NCBI GenBank assembly: GCA_039111475.1
Contig: JBCCIP010000011.1
Coordinates: 1 to 64,000, forward strand
Direction: 5' to 3'
From: JAUIET01 sp039111475
GTDB lineage: Bacteria; Pseudomonadota; Gammaproteobacteria; Pseudomonadales; JAUIET01
DNA length: 64,000 bases
This document shows positions 50,509 to 60,157 of this stretch, one piece after another. Position 1 is the first letter of the stretch. Every line of letters begins with the position of its first letter. The notes below the pieces were generated by a model, which had not been told where the DNA came from, searched no databases, and worked only from the letters and a program-made list of their open reading frames with translations. Both the position numbers and the translations under genes were made by a program.

Positions 50509-50690
50509 ATTGATGTTGGCATTCTTGCGAATGCCGCTCTATTTCCTCAGCCGGACTGCCGGCCCTCGCTTTTTCCTAAGCGGTCGTTCACTACGTTCAC
50601 TTCACAGCCGCTTCGGGCTCGGGCGTTGAATGCCTTTGGCATCCAACCCGGCCTTGGGCACCAATTGATGTTGGCATTCTTTCGAATGCC
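50493..50690 (+). repeat. 43-bp direct repeat of the tRNA-Leu 3' end
   Basis: The block CCGGCCTTGGGCACCAATTG... occurs at 50493-50535 (end of the tRNA plus downstream) and at 50648-50690 with one mismatch. Between the copies are 112 bases without a gene. Each copy ends in a GGCATTC/GAATGCC hairpin that may end transcription. The pattern fits an att-site scar or a local duplication. The gap 50509..50830 otherwise holds only the promoter at 50745. Confidence 0.75.
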
Positions 50691-50744
50691 AAACCCCAAT
50701 ACCCTAAGTCATTGACAAAACTGTGTGTTTTGCCAAACCTGAGG

Positions 50745-50773
50745 TTGACCTGATGCTTGCTCATCACTATAAT
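50745..50773 (+). promoter_or_regulatory. sigma-70 promoter of the initiator tRNA operon
   Basis: TTGACC, 17 bases, TATAAT, followed by a G/C-rich stretch as in stable-RNA promoters. It lies about 57 bases before the tRNA. Confidence 0.85.
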
Positions 50774-50830
50774 TCGCCGTCTTCTGATCAGGCTAGTGGA
50801 TATCGCCTACTAGTCTGGGAATTTGTTTGA

Positions 50831-50907
<77 letters not shown>

Positions 50908-50960
50908 ACAGAACACTTGTACCCATGGTTTGGTTACAAGGGGTGACAGCGGTAGTTTAG

Positions 50961-50983
50961 AAGCCCCTTTTTGGGGCTTTTTG
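50961..50983 (+). terminator. attenuator-like terminator before rimP
   Basis: AAGCCCC, a TTTTT loop, GGGGCTT and T-run. It ends the tRNA transcript unless read through into rimP-nusA. Confidence 0.8.
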
Positions 50984-51064
50984 CTTGATGGGGCCGCCAT
51001 TTGTGGCGGCAGAGCCATCGGCGTATGGATGCAGCGAAGCGAAATCCATAGAGTAGGAGAGAAG

Positions 51065-51520
51065 ATGGCAACGGCGGCGCAGTTAGAAGCTTTATTTGAG
51101 CCAGCCGTTCGGGCGCATGGCTGCGAGCTGTGGGGCATTGATTTACTGCTCAACGCCAACCCGAGAATGGTCAGAGTCTACATCGACAAGGAAGACGGTG
51201 TGAACGTGGATGATTGCGCGAGTGTGAGTCGACAAATTAGCGCCAATCTTGATGTTGAAGAAGTAATTCCCGGAGAGTACAGACTGGAAGTCTCTTCACC
51301 GGGCATGGACAGGCCCTTGTTCAAGTTGGAACAGTTCCACGAGTACATAGGTTTTGAGCTGCTGGTTAAATTGCGAATGGCATTTGACGGGCGGCGAAAA
51401 TTTAAGGGCATATTACGCGGCATAGAAAATGATGAGCTGATGGTTCACGTTGACGACGAAGAGTTTGTATTGCCGTATGAGTTAGTTGATAACGCGCGTG
51501 TGGTACCGAATTTCGAATAA
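51065..51520 (+). CDS. rimP: ribosome maturation factor RimP
   Basis: This 151-residue protein assists 30S assembly. It has LEALFEPAVRAHGCELWGID at the start, VRVYIDKEDGV, and the strand LEVSSPGMDRPLF. ATG 51065 behind GGAGAGAAG is preferred to the longer frame. Confidence 0.95.
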   Translation: MATAAQLEALFEPAVRAHGCELWGIDLLLNANPRMVRVYIDKEDGVNVDDCASVSRQISANLDVEEVIPGEYRLEVSSPGMDRPLFKLEQFHEYIGFELLVKLRMAFDGRRKFKGILRGIENDELMVHVDDEEFVLPYELVDNARVVPNFE

Positions 51521-51566
51521 CCGGAATAAGGTATCACCGCATTAAAGTGTTAGCCATGAGGGTGTG

Positions 51567-53048
51567 ATGAGTAAAGAAATACTGCTGGTTGCTGAAGCTG
51601 TTTCAAACGAAAAAGGTGTGTCGGAAGACATCATTTTTGAGGCGCTTGAGTCTGCCCTGGCCATGGCCACCAAGAAGCGCTATGAAGAAGAAGCCGACAT
51701 CGTTGTAAACATCGACCGCGAAAGCGGCGATTACGAATCATTTCGGCGCTGGCTGGTTGTGGCTGATGATGAGATGGCGTTACTGGGCACTCAGTTCACC
51801 ACCGAGGAAGCTGCTGAGGTAAGCGCCAGCTTGCATGTGGGCGACTGGCACCAGGAGCAAGTTGAAAACGTAGAGTTTGGCCGCATTGCTGCGCAAACCG
51901 CAAAGCAAGTTATTGTGCAAAAGGTTCGCGAAGCAGAGCGTGCGAAGATTGTTGATGAATACCAAGACCGCATTGGTGAGCTGATTGGTGGCACGGTTAA
52001 GCGTGTTACGCGCGAGCACATCATCGTAGATCTGGGCAACAACGCGGAAGGCTTATTGTCACGCGAGCAAGTAGTGGGTCGTGAAGCGTTTCGAATTAAT
52101 GATCGAGTACGCGCCATTCTGATTGAGGTAAATCCGGAAGCACGCGGACCGCAGTTAATATTGAGTCGAATCTGCAATGAAATGCTGATCGAATTGTTTA
52201 AAGTGGAAGTGCCGGAAATTTCCGAGCAGGTTATTGAGATTCGCGCCGCCGCGCGTGACCCAGGTTCGCGGGCAAAAATTGCTGTCAAAACCAATGATGG
52301 TCGAATTGATCCGGTGGGTGCTTGCGTGGGCATGCGGGGATCGCGCGTGCAAGCTGTATCAAATGAATTGATGAATGAGCGCGTTGATATCGTGCTCTGG
52401 GACGACAATCAGGCGCAATTGGTCATTAACGCGATGGCACCTGCTGAAGTAGAGTCCATTGTTGTAGACGAAGACAGCCGCACTATGGATGTAGCCGTTG
52501 CGGATGATAATCTTGCCCAGGCAATTGGGCGAAACGGTCAGAACGTTAGGTTGGCCAGTGAGCTAACCGGCTGGATTATCAACGTGATGAGCACGGAAGA
52601 CGCCAACCTCAAGCAAGAAGAAGAAGCGGGCAAAGTGATGCAAATGTTCATCGACAGCCTTGAGGTTGACGAAGACGTAGGTCTGGTACTGGTTGAAGAA
52701 GGTTTTACGTCCCTGGAAGAAGTGGCATATGTGCCGCTTGAGGAAATGGTTGCTATCGAAGGCTTTGATGAAGACATTGCCGAAGAATTGCGAGCACGAG
52801 CAAAAGACGCGCTGTTGACCAGTGCTATTGCGTCACAGGAACACGCCGCAGAGCCAGCGGAAGATTTGTTGGAAATGGAAGGTATGGACAAGGCACTGGC
52901 GTATCAGCTGGCTGGCCTTGGCGTGGTCACTATGGAAGACCTGGCCGAACAGGCCATTGAAGATATCATCGAGCTTGAAGGGCTTGATGAAGAGCGTGCA
53001 GGAGAGCTAATTATGGCGGCGCGCGCACCTTGGTTTGCGGAAGAGTAA
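51567..53048 (+). CDS. nusA: transcription termination/antitermination factor NusA
   Basis: This 493-residue protein has an N-terminal RNA polymerase-binding domain, an S1 domain, two KH domains (DPVGACVGMRGSRVQAV, NLAQAIGRNGQNVRLA) and two C-terminal acidic helix-hairpin repeats. It controls pausing and termination. ATG 51567 follows GAGGG; a GTG three bases earlier is possible. Confidence 0.97.
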   Translation: MSKEILLVAEAVSNEKGVSEDIIFEALESALAMATKKRYEEEADIVVNIDRESGDYESFRRWLVVADDEMALLGTQFTTEEAAEVSASLHVGDWHQEQVENVEFGRIAAQTAKQVIVQKVREAERAKIVDEYQDRIGELIGGTVKRVTREHIIVDLGNNAEGLLSREQVVGREAFRINDRVRAILIEVNPEARGPQLILSRICNEMLIELFKVEVPEISEQVIEIRAAARDPGSRAKIAVKTNDGRIDPVGACVGMRGSRVQAVSNELMNERVDIVLWDDNQAQLVINAMAPAEVESIVVDEDSRTMDVAVADDNLAQAIGRNGQNVRLASELTGWIINVMSTEDANLKQEEEAGKVMQMFIDSLEVDEDVGLVLVEEGFTSLEEVAYVPLEEMVAIEGFDEDIAEELRARAKDALLTSAIASQEHAAEPAEDLLEMEGMDKALAYQLAGLGVVTMEDLAEQAIEDIIELEGLDEERAGELIMAARAPWFAEE

Positions 53049-53131
53049 GCATCGGCAACAGAAACTTTCTCATCCATCACCCACCAGGGTCGCACAGATA
53101 GCAGCCACTAAGGCTGAACAGGAGAATACCC

Positions 53132-55807
53132 ATGGCAGAAGTTACCGTAAGTGAACTTGCCAAAGTAGTTGGAACACCAGTTGATCGTTTGCTTGGGCAG
53201 ATGCAGCAAGCTGGCTTGTCGCACGACAAAGAAAATCAAGTCGTTTCAGATAGCGACAAAAAGACGTTGCTGTCTTTTCTCCAGCGCTCTCATGGCGAGA
53301 CTCCGACTGCGCCGAAAAAGATCACGTTGAAGCGTAAGACCGTCAGCCGCCTAAAAACCGGCAGCGGCCAGGCGCGCAAAACAGTTAACGTTGAAGTGCG
53401 TAAAAAGCGTACTTACGTTAAGCGTGAAGAGTTGCCCGAAGAAGAAGTGACCGCACCGCTAGAGGAAGACCTATCGCCAGTGGTTGAAGAGCCAGTGGCC
53501 CAAGTGGTTGAGGAAGCGGTAGAAAGCGACGTTGAAGCGCCAGTTGAAGAAGAAATTGTCGCCGAAGAGCCAGAGCCGGCGCCTGTTGAAGAAGCGGAAG
53601 CCAAGCCAGCGCGTAAAGCCGATTTTGATGCAGAAGCGTTACGTGTAGCCGCCGCCGGTAAACGTAAGGCTAAAGAGCGCGAGGAGCAAGCGCGTCGCGA
53701 TGAAGCAAATCGCAAACGCCTGGAGCTTGCTGAGAAAGAACGCCAACGTCTGGCGAAAGAAGCCGCAGCCGCGGTCGCTGCTGCACAAGCCAAAGCGAAA
53801 GCACCTTCTGAAGTCGCCGCCGACCCAAGACATAAGCGTAAAGACGGTCGCTCAGACGACGATGATGCTAAGCCGAGGAAGCGCGGAGGCGTTGGGAAAC
53901 GCAAAGACAAACTGTCTGGTCACAGCCTTACTCGGCAAGCCATGTTGGCTGCAGAGGAAGAAGAAGCGCGCGTGCGCCGTGCGCTGGCTGCGCAAGCACT
54001 GGGCCCCGTGCACTCTGAACATCATAAACATGGCTTCGAAATGCCAACTGAGGCTATCGTTCACGAAGTAGACATTCCGGAAAGCATCAAGGTTGCTGAC
54101 CTGGCATCGAAAATGTCGATTAAGTCAGGCCAATTAATCAAGACCCTGATGGGTATGGGTGTTATGGCAACAATCAACGATTACGTTGATCAAGACACGG
54201 CGGCACTGGTGGTTGAAGAGCTTGGCCATAAGGTGAGGCTGCAATCTGGCGACACGGCTGAAGAAAAGATAGAAGAGTTGCTGGACGTTGACGGTACGCA
54301 AGAGCCACGTGCTCCAGTGGTTACCGTTATGGGCCACGTTGACCACGGTAAAACCTCACTGCTTGATTACATTCGCAAAGCGAAAGTGGCAGACGGTGAA
54401 GCGGGTGGCATCACGCAGCACATAGGTGCCTACCATGTGGAAACTGCCCGCGGCATGATCAGCTTCCTGGACACACCTGGCCACGCGGCGTTTACCGCTA
54501 TGCGTGCCCGCGGCGCGCAAAGCACGGATATTGTTATTCTTGTGGTTGCCGCTGACGACGGCGTGATGCCGCAAACCGAAGAGGCCATTGCACACGCTCG
54601 TGCAGCTGGGGTGCCGATTGTTGTTGCGGTGAACAAGATTGACAAAGAAGGCGCAGACCCTGAGCGCGTTAAAAATGAACTGTCTGCGAAGGAAGTTATC
54701 CCTGAAGATTGGGGTGGTGATACACAGTTTATCCAGGTATCAGCGCACACGGGTCAAGGTGTTGATGAGTTGTTGGATGCAGTTTTGCTGCAGTCTGAGC
54801 TGCTTGAACTGACCGCTGCAAGAGACGTTCCTGCGCAAGGTCTGGTGATTGAATCCAGACTTGATAAGGGCCGCGGTCCGGTCGCATCGCTGTTGGTGCA
54901 GCGTGGCATGTTGCGCAGTGGCGATATCTTGTTAGCCGGCACAGCGGTTGGTCGTGTTAGAGCGATGCTGGATGAAAATGGTAAACCCATTGGCGAGGCA
55001 GGCCCGTCCATCCCCGTTGAAATTCTCGGCCTGGATGCAACGCCAAACGCCGGCGACCTGTTCTTGCAAGTAGACAGCGAGAAGCAAGCCCGTGAAATTG
55101 CCGAGCAGCGCGAAGTGAAAGAACGCGAAGAGCGCGTTTCCAACCAGCGTACTGTTCAGTTGGACGACCCATTTGCCATGTTGCAAGGCGGCGAAACCAA
55201 GACCTTGAACGTTGTGTTGAAAGCCGACGTGAGAGGCTCTTTAGAAGCTATTCAAGCCGCATTAATGGATTTGGGCAACGATGAAGTGCAGGTCAACATT
55301 GTTTCTGGCGGCGTTGGCGGAATCACCGAAACAGACACCAGTCTGGCACTAACGTCAAAAGCCGTTGTGTTCGGCTTTAATGTTCGTGCCGATGGCTCGG
55401 CTCGCAAGATGGTTGAAGATGAAAGCATGGACATGCGCTATTACAGTGTTATCTACAATCTGATTGATGACGTTAAGGCCGCGCTTAGTGGCATGTTGAC
55501 ACCGGAACTACGCGAAGAAATTATTGGCGTGGCCGATGTGCGCGATGTATTCAAATCACCGAAGTTTGGTCAGGTTGCTGGCTGCATGGTGGTGGAAGGC
55601 ACGGTGCATCGCAACAAGCCTATTCGCGTGCTGCGCGACAATATTGTGATCTTTGAAGGCGAGTTGGAATCTCTGCGCCGCTTTAAAGACGACGTTAATG
55701 ACGTGCGCAACGGTATGGAGTGCGGTATTGGCGTGAAAAACTACGACGTTAAAGTAGGCGATAAGATTGAAGTGTTCAGTGTGCAGGAGGTTGCCCGCAC
55801 GCTTTAG
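53132..55807 (+). CDS. infB: translation initiation factor IF-2
   Basis: This 891-residue GTPase brings initiator tRNA to the ribosome. A short N-terminal IF2 domain and a long charged, repetitive linker (about residues 60-290) come first. The G domain follows (GHVDHGKTSLLDYIR near residue 400, DTPGHAAF, NKID), then the C-terminal tRNA-binding domain. AGGAG precedes ATG 53132. It converges on the amidohydrolase gene after 14 bases. Confidence 0.97.
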   Translation: MAEVTVSELAKVVGTPVDRLLGQMQQAGLSHDKENQVVSDSDKKTLLSFLQRSHGETPTAPKKITLKRKTVSRLKTGSGQARKTVNVEVRKKRTYVKREELPEEEVTAPLEEDLSPVVEEPVAQVVEEAVESDVEAPVEEEIVAEEPEPAPVEEAEAKPARKADFDAEALRVAAAGKRKAKEREEQARRDEANRKRLELAEKERQRLAKEAAAAVAAAQAKAKAPSEVAADPRHKRKDGRSDDDDAKPRKRGGVGKRKDKLSGHSLTRQAMLAAEEEEARVRRALAAQALGPVHSEHHKHGFEMPTEAIVHEVDIPESIKVADLASKMSIKSGQLIKTLMGMGVMATINDYVDQDTAALVVEELGHKVRLQSGDTAEEKIEELLDVDGTQEPRAPVVTVMGHVDHGKTSLLDYIRKAKVADGEAGGITQHIGAYHVETARGMISFLDTPGHAAFTAMRARGAQSTDIVILVVAADDGVMPQTEEAIAHARAAGVPIVVAVNKIDKEGADPERVKNELSAKEVIPEDWGGDTQFIQVSAHTGQGVDELLDAVLLQSELLELTAARDVPAQGLVIESRLDKGRGPVASLLVQRGMLRSGDILLAGTAVGRVRAMLDENGKPIGEAGPSIPVEILGLDATPNAGDLFLQVDSEKQAREIAEQREVKEREERVSNQRTVQLDDPFAMLQGGETKTLNVVLKADVRGSLEAIQAALMDLGNDEVQVNIVSGGVGGITETDTSLALTSKAVVFGFNVRADGSARKMVEDESMDMRYYSVIYNLIDDVKAALSGMLTPELREEIIGVADVRDVFKSPKFGQVAGCMVVEGTVHRNKPIRVLRDNIVIFEGELESLRRFKDDVNDVRNGMECGIGVKNYDVKVGDKIEVFSVQEVARTL

Positions 55808-55821
55808 AACTCTGGTATGTA

Positions 55822-57543
55822 CTAAAGACCACCTGATACCGTTTCGCCGCCAACAAACACCGCCACCGGCAGGGTTTTGTGGATGTCGAATCGGTTTACT
55901 TCAAAGATGTTCTGATTCAGCACTATAAAGTCTGCGCGTTTGCCTGCCTCAATGCTGCCAGCCTGGTCTTCGATACCCAATTGATGCGCAGCGTTGCTGG
56001 TGTAACCATTCATAAGATCGGTGCGGCTTAATCTATCGCTAATCGGAGGTAGATAGACGCCATCGGCGGCGACGCCAACGTCTTGTCGATTGTGCCCAAC
56101 CTGCATGCCCAGATAAGGATTGGCGCGATCCGTTTTCCATTCATAGGCATCCGTGATGTCGCTGGAGAATGTGACCATTGCACCGTCTGCCATCAACGGT
56201 TGTGCACGCTGCATATTCAAGGCTCTGTCGCCGATAGCACCTCGCATCACATCAATACCGCCGGTATGCCAGTGAGGTGTAAAATTTGCGATAACACCCA
56301 ATTGTTTGAAGCGTGGGAAATCGATGTTATTCACAACCTCCAGGTGGCAAATAGCGATTCTTATGTTCGGCGCGCGGCCCAATGATGTATGCGCATCCTC
56401 AACAGCGTTTAACAGAGTAGTTGTGGCTCGGTCGCCAACAGCGTGCATATGAAGATTTAGGCCTTCTGCATCAAGTTGTTCAATGATTTTGTGCACCTGA
56501 GCTTGGCTCAACAAGATCTCGCCATCGTTTCCAGGTGTATCAAGGTAGTCTTCCGCAATTGCCGCGGTGCGTGTTTCAAGAATGCCGTCATAAAATATTT
56601 TCAGCGTGTCGATTTTAATGCGTTCGCTATTGTATTTTCCGGCAAGTTTTTTAAGTGATTCAACAGCCGTATCTGCCTCGCTTGGAAGAAACAAGGTGTA
56701 AGCGCCGTGATAGTTAACTGGTAGGCGCCCTTGCTTTTCCAGCTTCGATATTGCGGCATACACTTGATCATCAAGACCAAAGTTTCCTGCATCCAGTACC
56801 GTTGTAACACCAATGGTGCGGTAATAGTCCAGGTACTCGAACAGAATAGATTCAACGGTGGGTGTTACTTCTTGAAAGTTATTGATAAACACGGAAGCAG
56901 CGGACTCTGTAATCCAGCCAGTGGGCTCGCCGTTACGGTCTTTTTGATAGAAAGCGAATCCGGGCACAATGTCTGTTGTCTCTGCGGTAACCCCCGCTTG
57001 TTGCAGGGCTTTGGAGTTTGCCCAAACCGAGTGCGCCCAGGCGTCATAAAGAATAACAGGTCGATCAGATTCAATCGCATCCAGCTCGCTCTTGTGCGGT
57101 CCTTCCACGCCAAACAAAGAGTTTTCCCAGAAGCCGCCGATGACAACGTCTTGATCTTGATTATCGCTTATCAGTTTTTCTATATTGGCCATTAACTCTT
57201 GCTTGCTAGTGGCTTCCTCCATGGCCAATACCTTGTGTGACAAGGCAACAAAGCCAGGGTGCGAATGGGCGTCAATAATCCCTGGTATCACTGTTTTTCC
57301 ATCCAGATCGATCACTTTCGTATGCGGGCTGATTTGATCACTCGCATCCATACCCGCATACACAAAACGATCGCCTTTTATAGCTATTTCTGTTGCCCAG
57401 GGGTTATCCACGTTGCCTAGATAGATGCGCCCGTTCTTATACACGTGATCAGCAGCCTCATGCGACTGAGGCGTTTGGCACGCGCTTGACAATGAAAGCG
57501 TGATTACGAAAACAACAGAAGAAACTATTTTTCTGATAATCAT
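55822..57543 (-). CDS. amidohydrolase family lipoprotein (YtcJ-like)
   Basis: This 573-residue protein has a lipoprotein signal with lipobox LSSAC at about residue 22. The amidohydrolase_3 fold follows: VIDLDGKTVIPGIIDAHSHPG (HxH metal site), DGILETRTAA, LHMHAVGDRAT, and a terminal GSIEAGKRADFIVLN. The substrate is unknown. ATG 57543 is chosen, as the longer frame overlaps the DUF3604 gene. It lies 19 bases after that gene, so the two form an operon running against the core genes. Confidence 0.88.
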   Translation of the reverse strand: MIIRKIVSSVVFVITLSLSSACQTPQSHEAADHVYKNGRIYLGNVDNPWATEIAIKGDRFVYAGMDASDQISPHTKVIDLDGKTVIPGIIDAHSHPGFVALSHKVLAMEEATSKQELMANIEKLISDNQDQDVVIGGFWENSLFGVEGPHKSELDAIESDRPVILYDAWAHSVWANSKALQQAGVTAETTDIVPGFAFYQKDRNGEPTGWITESAASVFINNFQEVTPTVESILFEYLDYYRTIGVTTVLDAGNFGLDDQVYAAISKLEKQGRLPVNYHGAYTLFLPSEADTAVESLKKLAGKYNSERIKIDTLKIFYDGILETRTAAIAEDYLDTPGNDGEILLSQAQVHKIIEQLDAEGLNLHMHAVGDRATTTLLNAVEDAHTSLGRAPNIRIAICHLEVVNNIDFPRFKQLGVIANFTPHWHTGGIDVMRGAIGDRALNMQRAQPLMADGAMVTFSSDITDAYEWKTDRANPYLGMQVGHNRQDVGVAADGVYLPPISDRLSRTDLMNGYTSNAAHQLGIEDQAGSIEAGKRADFIVLNQNIFEVNRFDIHKTLPVAVFVGGETVSGGL

Positions 57544-57562
57544 GTGCTTCTCGATTTCTTTT

Positions 57563-59620
57563 TTACTTAGCAGGTGTGTACCAAATGGGTGAACTCCACG
57601 CACGTTCCTGAATGGTTTTCTGGTGTGAGTCAGAGCAGCAACCTTCCATACCTTCCGGGACAGAGTCGGCTTTGTCGCACTGCACTTTTGCGGCAGCACA
57701 AATTTGCTGGCTCCAGCGGCAGCTGGGGTTTTCTAAAATGCGTGTGTAATAAAAGGCTTGAGCTTGCGGGTTGAAGTTCGGATCTGTCCATACTGCGCAC
57801 AACTGTTTATGACCTGCGCCGCTTTGTTCGCAGGTGTTGATATCAACGGTGGCCCCGTTAGGCCCACCAGCAACATCCAGAACCTGTTCCTTTAGTTCAC
57901 CATTGACGTACCAACCCTTGATGATTTGTGCGCGCTGCAGATCGTTGCCTGGGTATTCCTGTGTGCCGCCGTCGGCCAGTGCCGACACAATAAAGCTTGG
58001 CGCACCAGCCTGCTCTGGCTTGCCCGGCAAATCACTGCCCATTGGCACGCCACTGGCGTACGCATTAGCCACCATGTTGTCAGCCTCACAGGCTTGTGCG
58101 TCTATGTCCCAACCACCAAAGAATCTGAGCACGGGTCTGGTGCCACTGGTGGCGTACGCTTCGCGTCGTTGCATTGCCGCAAACAAAGAGTCGCGTGTAT
58201 TTTCTTCAGCATAGAGTACCGCCAGCCCACCTGGACCATATTCAAGTTCATCGGGTAAACCTTTCGGTACGCCATCAGCGGCGCCCATTCCCGCGCCTCC
58301 GTGTCCCGGATGGTTTTTCTCCATGACCAAACCCGGCGCCGCAATATGAGTATCGGTGCTGGAGATCAAGCCAAATTTAAAACTGTTTGCGCCAAGTTCG
58401 GCTTGCTGTTGCAGGCCTTTTTGCAAACCATAGCGCAGAAAGTTAGAGGGTTCCGGTGGCTTTGTTTCCGGCACCATGCTGTCATCAAGAAATATCGTGA
58501 GCCAATCCAGTCGGCCGCCTTCTGCAATACCAGTGTTTTTACCTCCGAAACTGTCATAGCCCATTTTTTCGAAGTCACAAAATTCATCGGCGCCCCAGGC
58601 AGTTCGCGAGTCGCATTCACTGGACCCTTTGTGTTGCATTACTTCAAACAAAACGTTCCAGCGTGCGCGGCGCTTGGCCTCTTCAGCGGTCACTGGTTCG
58701 CTGGGTGCGCTTTCGGTTTCAATGCGAGCGGTTTCAAACATCAAGCCACCGCTTAAGTTGGAGTTATGTGGGATCACCACAGCATCGCAGCCCGGCTTGT
58801 CGGCGACACACTCTTTATCGAGGTAGTCCCATAGATCCACTTGCGAGGGCGTTTCTATCCAGCTCAACGCACGGTCAGGCACGTGCTGATTTTTGAATAC
58901 AACGTTGTGGTGCAGGTTTTGTCCCGAGCCAACGCTGGCGGTCCATTCGTAGCCGGGAAAACTGGTAAAGCTGCATTCGCTGGACCGGTCGTACGCTTGT
59001 TCGGCGGCTTGTTGTGCGCCTTTCCAGGTGTTCGCAGCGGCTGCGAAGCAATCTTCATTGTTGTCGCCACAAAACCCCCAGCGTTTTTTTCCCGCCATGC
59101 CATAGGCGGCCAGTGTGCCGAAGCTGAGTTCGGGCCACCATCGGTGCTGCATACACACGGGGTGCCAATAGCCTTTTTCGCCAGGTGTGTTGCACATGCG
59201 CATTTCGCCCATGAACTCGGAGTGGTCTGTGACGGCGGTAAAGTCCAGCGGCCTGTCAATTTGAATCTGCCGGGTTGCTTCGTCTTTGTCGTTATAGGGC
59301 TGTATGCCCATCTTCCCACCTTTGGCGAAATTGTATGCGTCCAATGGTGTGTTGCGCGTATCTTGCGAATTGGCGTCGAACGACCAGGTGGTATGTACGT
59401 GCATGTCACCGAAGTGGGGGCGGCGTAATGGCTCGTAGTTGCTGCAGGGTTCGCGCTCTTCAGTGATCTTATAGCTTCGCGACAGTAGAGCACTGTCTTG
59501 TGCAGCTACTGCAGGTGCTTCTAGAGCTTCTTCTTGAGCGTATGTACTTGCAGCAAAGGCGCTTATGGCTGCGGCAATCAGGACTGTTTTAAAAACGAGC
59601 GTATTGAATGTTTTGTGCAT
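57563..59620 (-). CDS. exported DUF3604 family protein
   Basis: This 685-residue protein has a signal peptide (TVLIAAAISAFAASTYAQ). The DUF3604 (PF12228) body opens with a PHP-like metal motif RPHFGDMHVHTTWSFDA and has FTAVTDHSEFMGE. Function is unknown; a metal-dependent hydrolase role is suggested by the motif. ATG 59620 is chosen over the upstream extension. It diverges from rbfA. Confidence 0.88.
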   Translation of the reverse strand: MHKTFNTLVFKTVLIAAAISAFAASTYAQEEALEAPAVAAQDSALLSRSYKITEEREPCSNYEPLRRPHFGDMHVHTTWSFDANSQDTRNTPLDAYNFAKGGKMGIQPYNDKDEATRQIQIDRPLDFTAVTDHSEFMGEMRMCNTPGEKGYWHPVCMQHRWWPELSFGTLAAYGMAGKKRWGFCGDNNEDCFAAAANTWKGAQQAAEQAYDRSSECSFTSFPGYEWTASVGSGQNLHHNVVFKNQHVPDRALSWIETPSQVDLWDYLDKECVADKPGCDAVVIPHNSNLSGGLMFETARIETESAPSEPVTAEEAKRRARWNVLFEVMQHKGSSECDSRTAWGADEFCDFEKMGYDSFGGKNTGIAEGGRLDWLTIFLDDSMVPETKPPEPSNFLRYGLQKGLQQQAELGANSFKFGLISSTDTHIAAPGLVMEKNHPGHGGAGMGAADGVPKGLPDELEYGPGGLAVLYAEENTRDSLFAAMQRREAYATSGTRPVLRFFGGWDIDAQACEADNMVANAYASGVPMGSDLPGKPEQAGAPSFIVSALADGGTQEYPGNDLQRAQIIKGWYVNGELKEQVLDVAGGPNGATVDINTCEQSGAGHKQLCAVWTDPNFNPQAQAFYYTRILENPSCRWSQQICAAAKVQCDKADSVPEGMEGCCSDSHQKTIQERAWSSPIWYTPAK

Positions 59621-59737
59621 AAAGAGTTGCCATGGCCTATCGGTGTGCTGCCACCATTGTCGCAAACTTCGCTGCATTTGGAAAAAGCGCGAACAATACA
59701 AAAGGTTCAGGTAGAATCGCGGTTTTTGGGAAAGCCC

Positions 59738-60142
59738 ATGCCAAAGGAATATCAACGCGCCGAGCGAGTGGCCGATTATCTGCAGCAAGAGTTGGCGTTG
59801 CTGATCTCGCGTGAATTGCGCGACCCCAGACTGACGTTGGTTGACGTGACTGGCGTGGAAGTTAGCCGTGATCTCAGCCAGGCCCGGGTGTATGTGTCGT
59901 TTCCAGGTGAGTCTACTCTAGAAGAAGACAAAGAACGTGAAGGCGTGCTCAACGGCGCTGCCGGCTTCCTGCGCTCGCAATTGGCCAAAGGCAATACCAT
60001 GCGCTCTACGCCCAGACTAAAGTTCTTTTACGACGAGAGCATCCGGCGGGGCAGTTACCTGACCAAGCTGATAGACGACGCCCTGGAAAGCGATCAGCGT
60101 TTAACCGGCGGCGACAATAACCCGGATTCGTACGATTCCTGA
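59738..60142 (+). CDS. rbfA: ribosome-binding factor A
   Basis: This 134-residue KH-fold protein matures the 30S subunit. It has RAERVADYLQQELALLISRELRDPR, TGVEVSRDLSQARVYVSF and PRLKFFYDESIRRG. ATG 59738 behind GGGAAAG is chosen. It is separated from infB by the two opposing genes. Confidence 0.95.
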   Translation: MPKEYQRAERVADYLQQELALLISRELRDPRLTLVDVTGVEVSRDLSQARVYVSFPGESTLEEDKEREGVLNGAAGFLRSQLAKGNTMRSTPRLKFFYDESIRRGSYLTKLIDDALESDQRLTGGDNNPDSYDS

Positions 60143-60157
60143 TTCCCTATAAGCACA

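Noticed and set aside
53413..53910. 165-codon frame on the minus strand within infB
   Set aside because: It mirrors the repetitive charged linker of IF-2 and is serine/alanine-rich low-complexity sequence.
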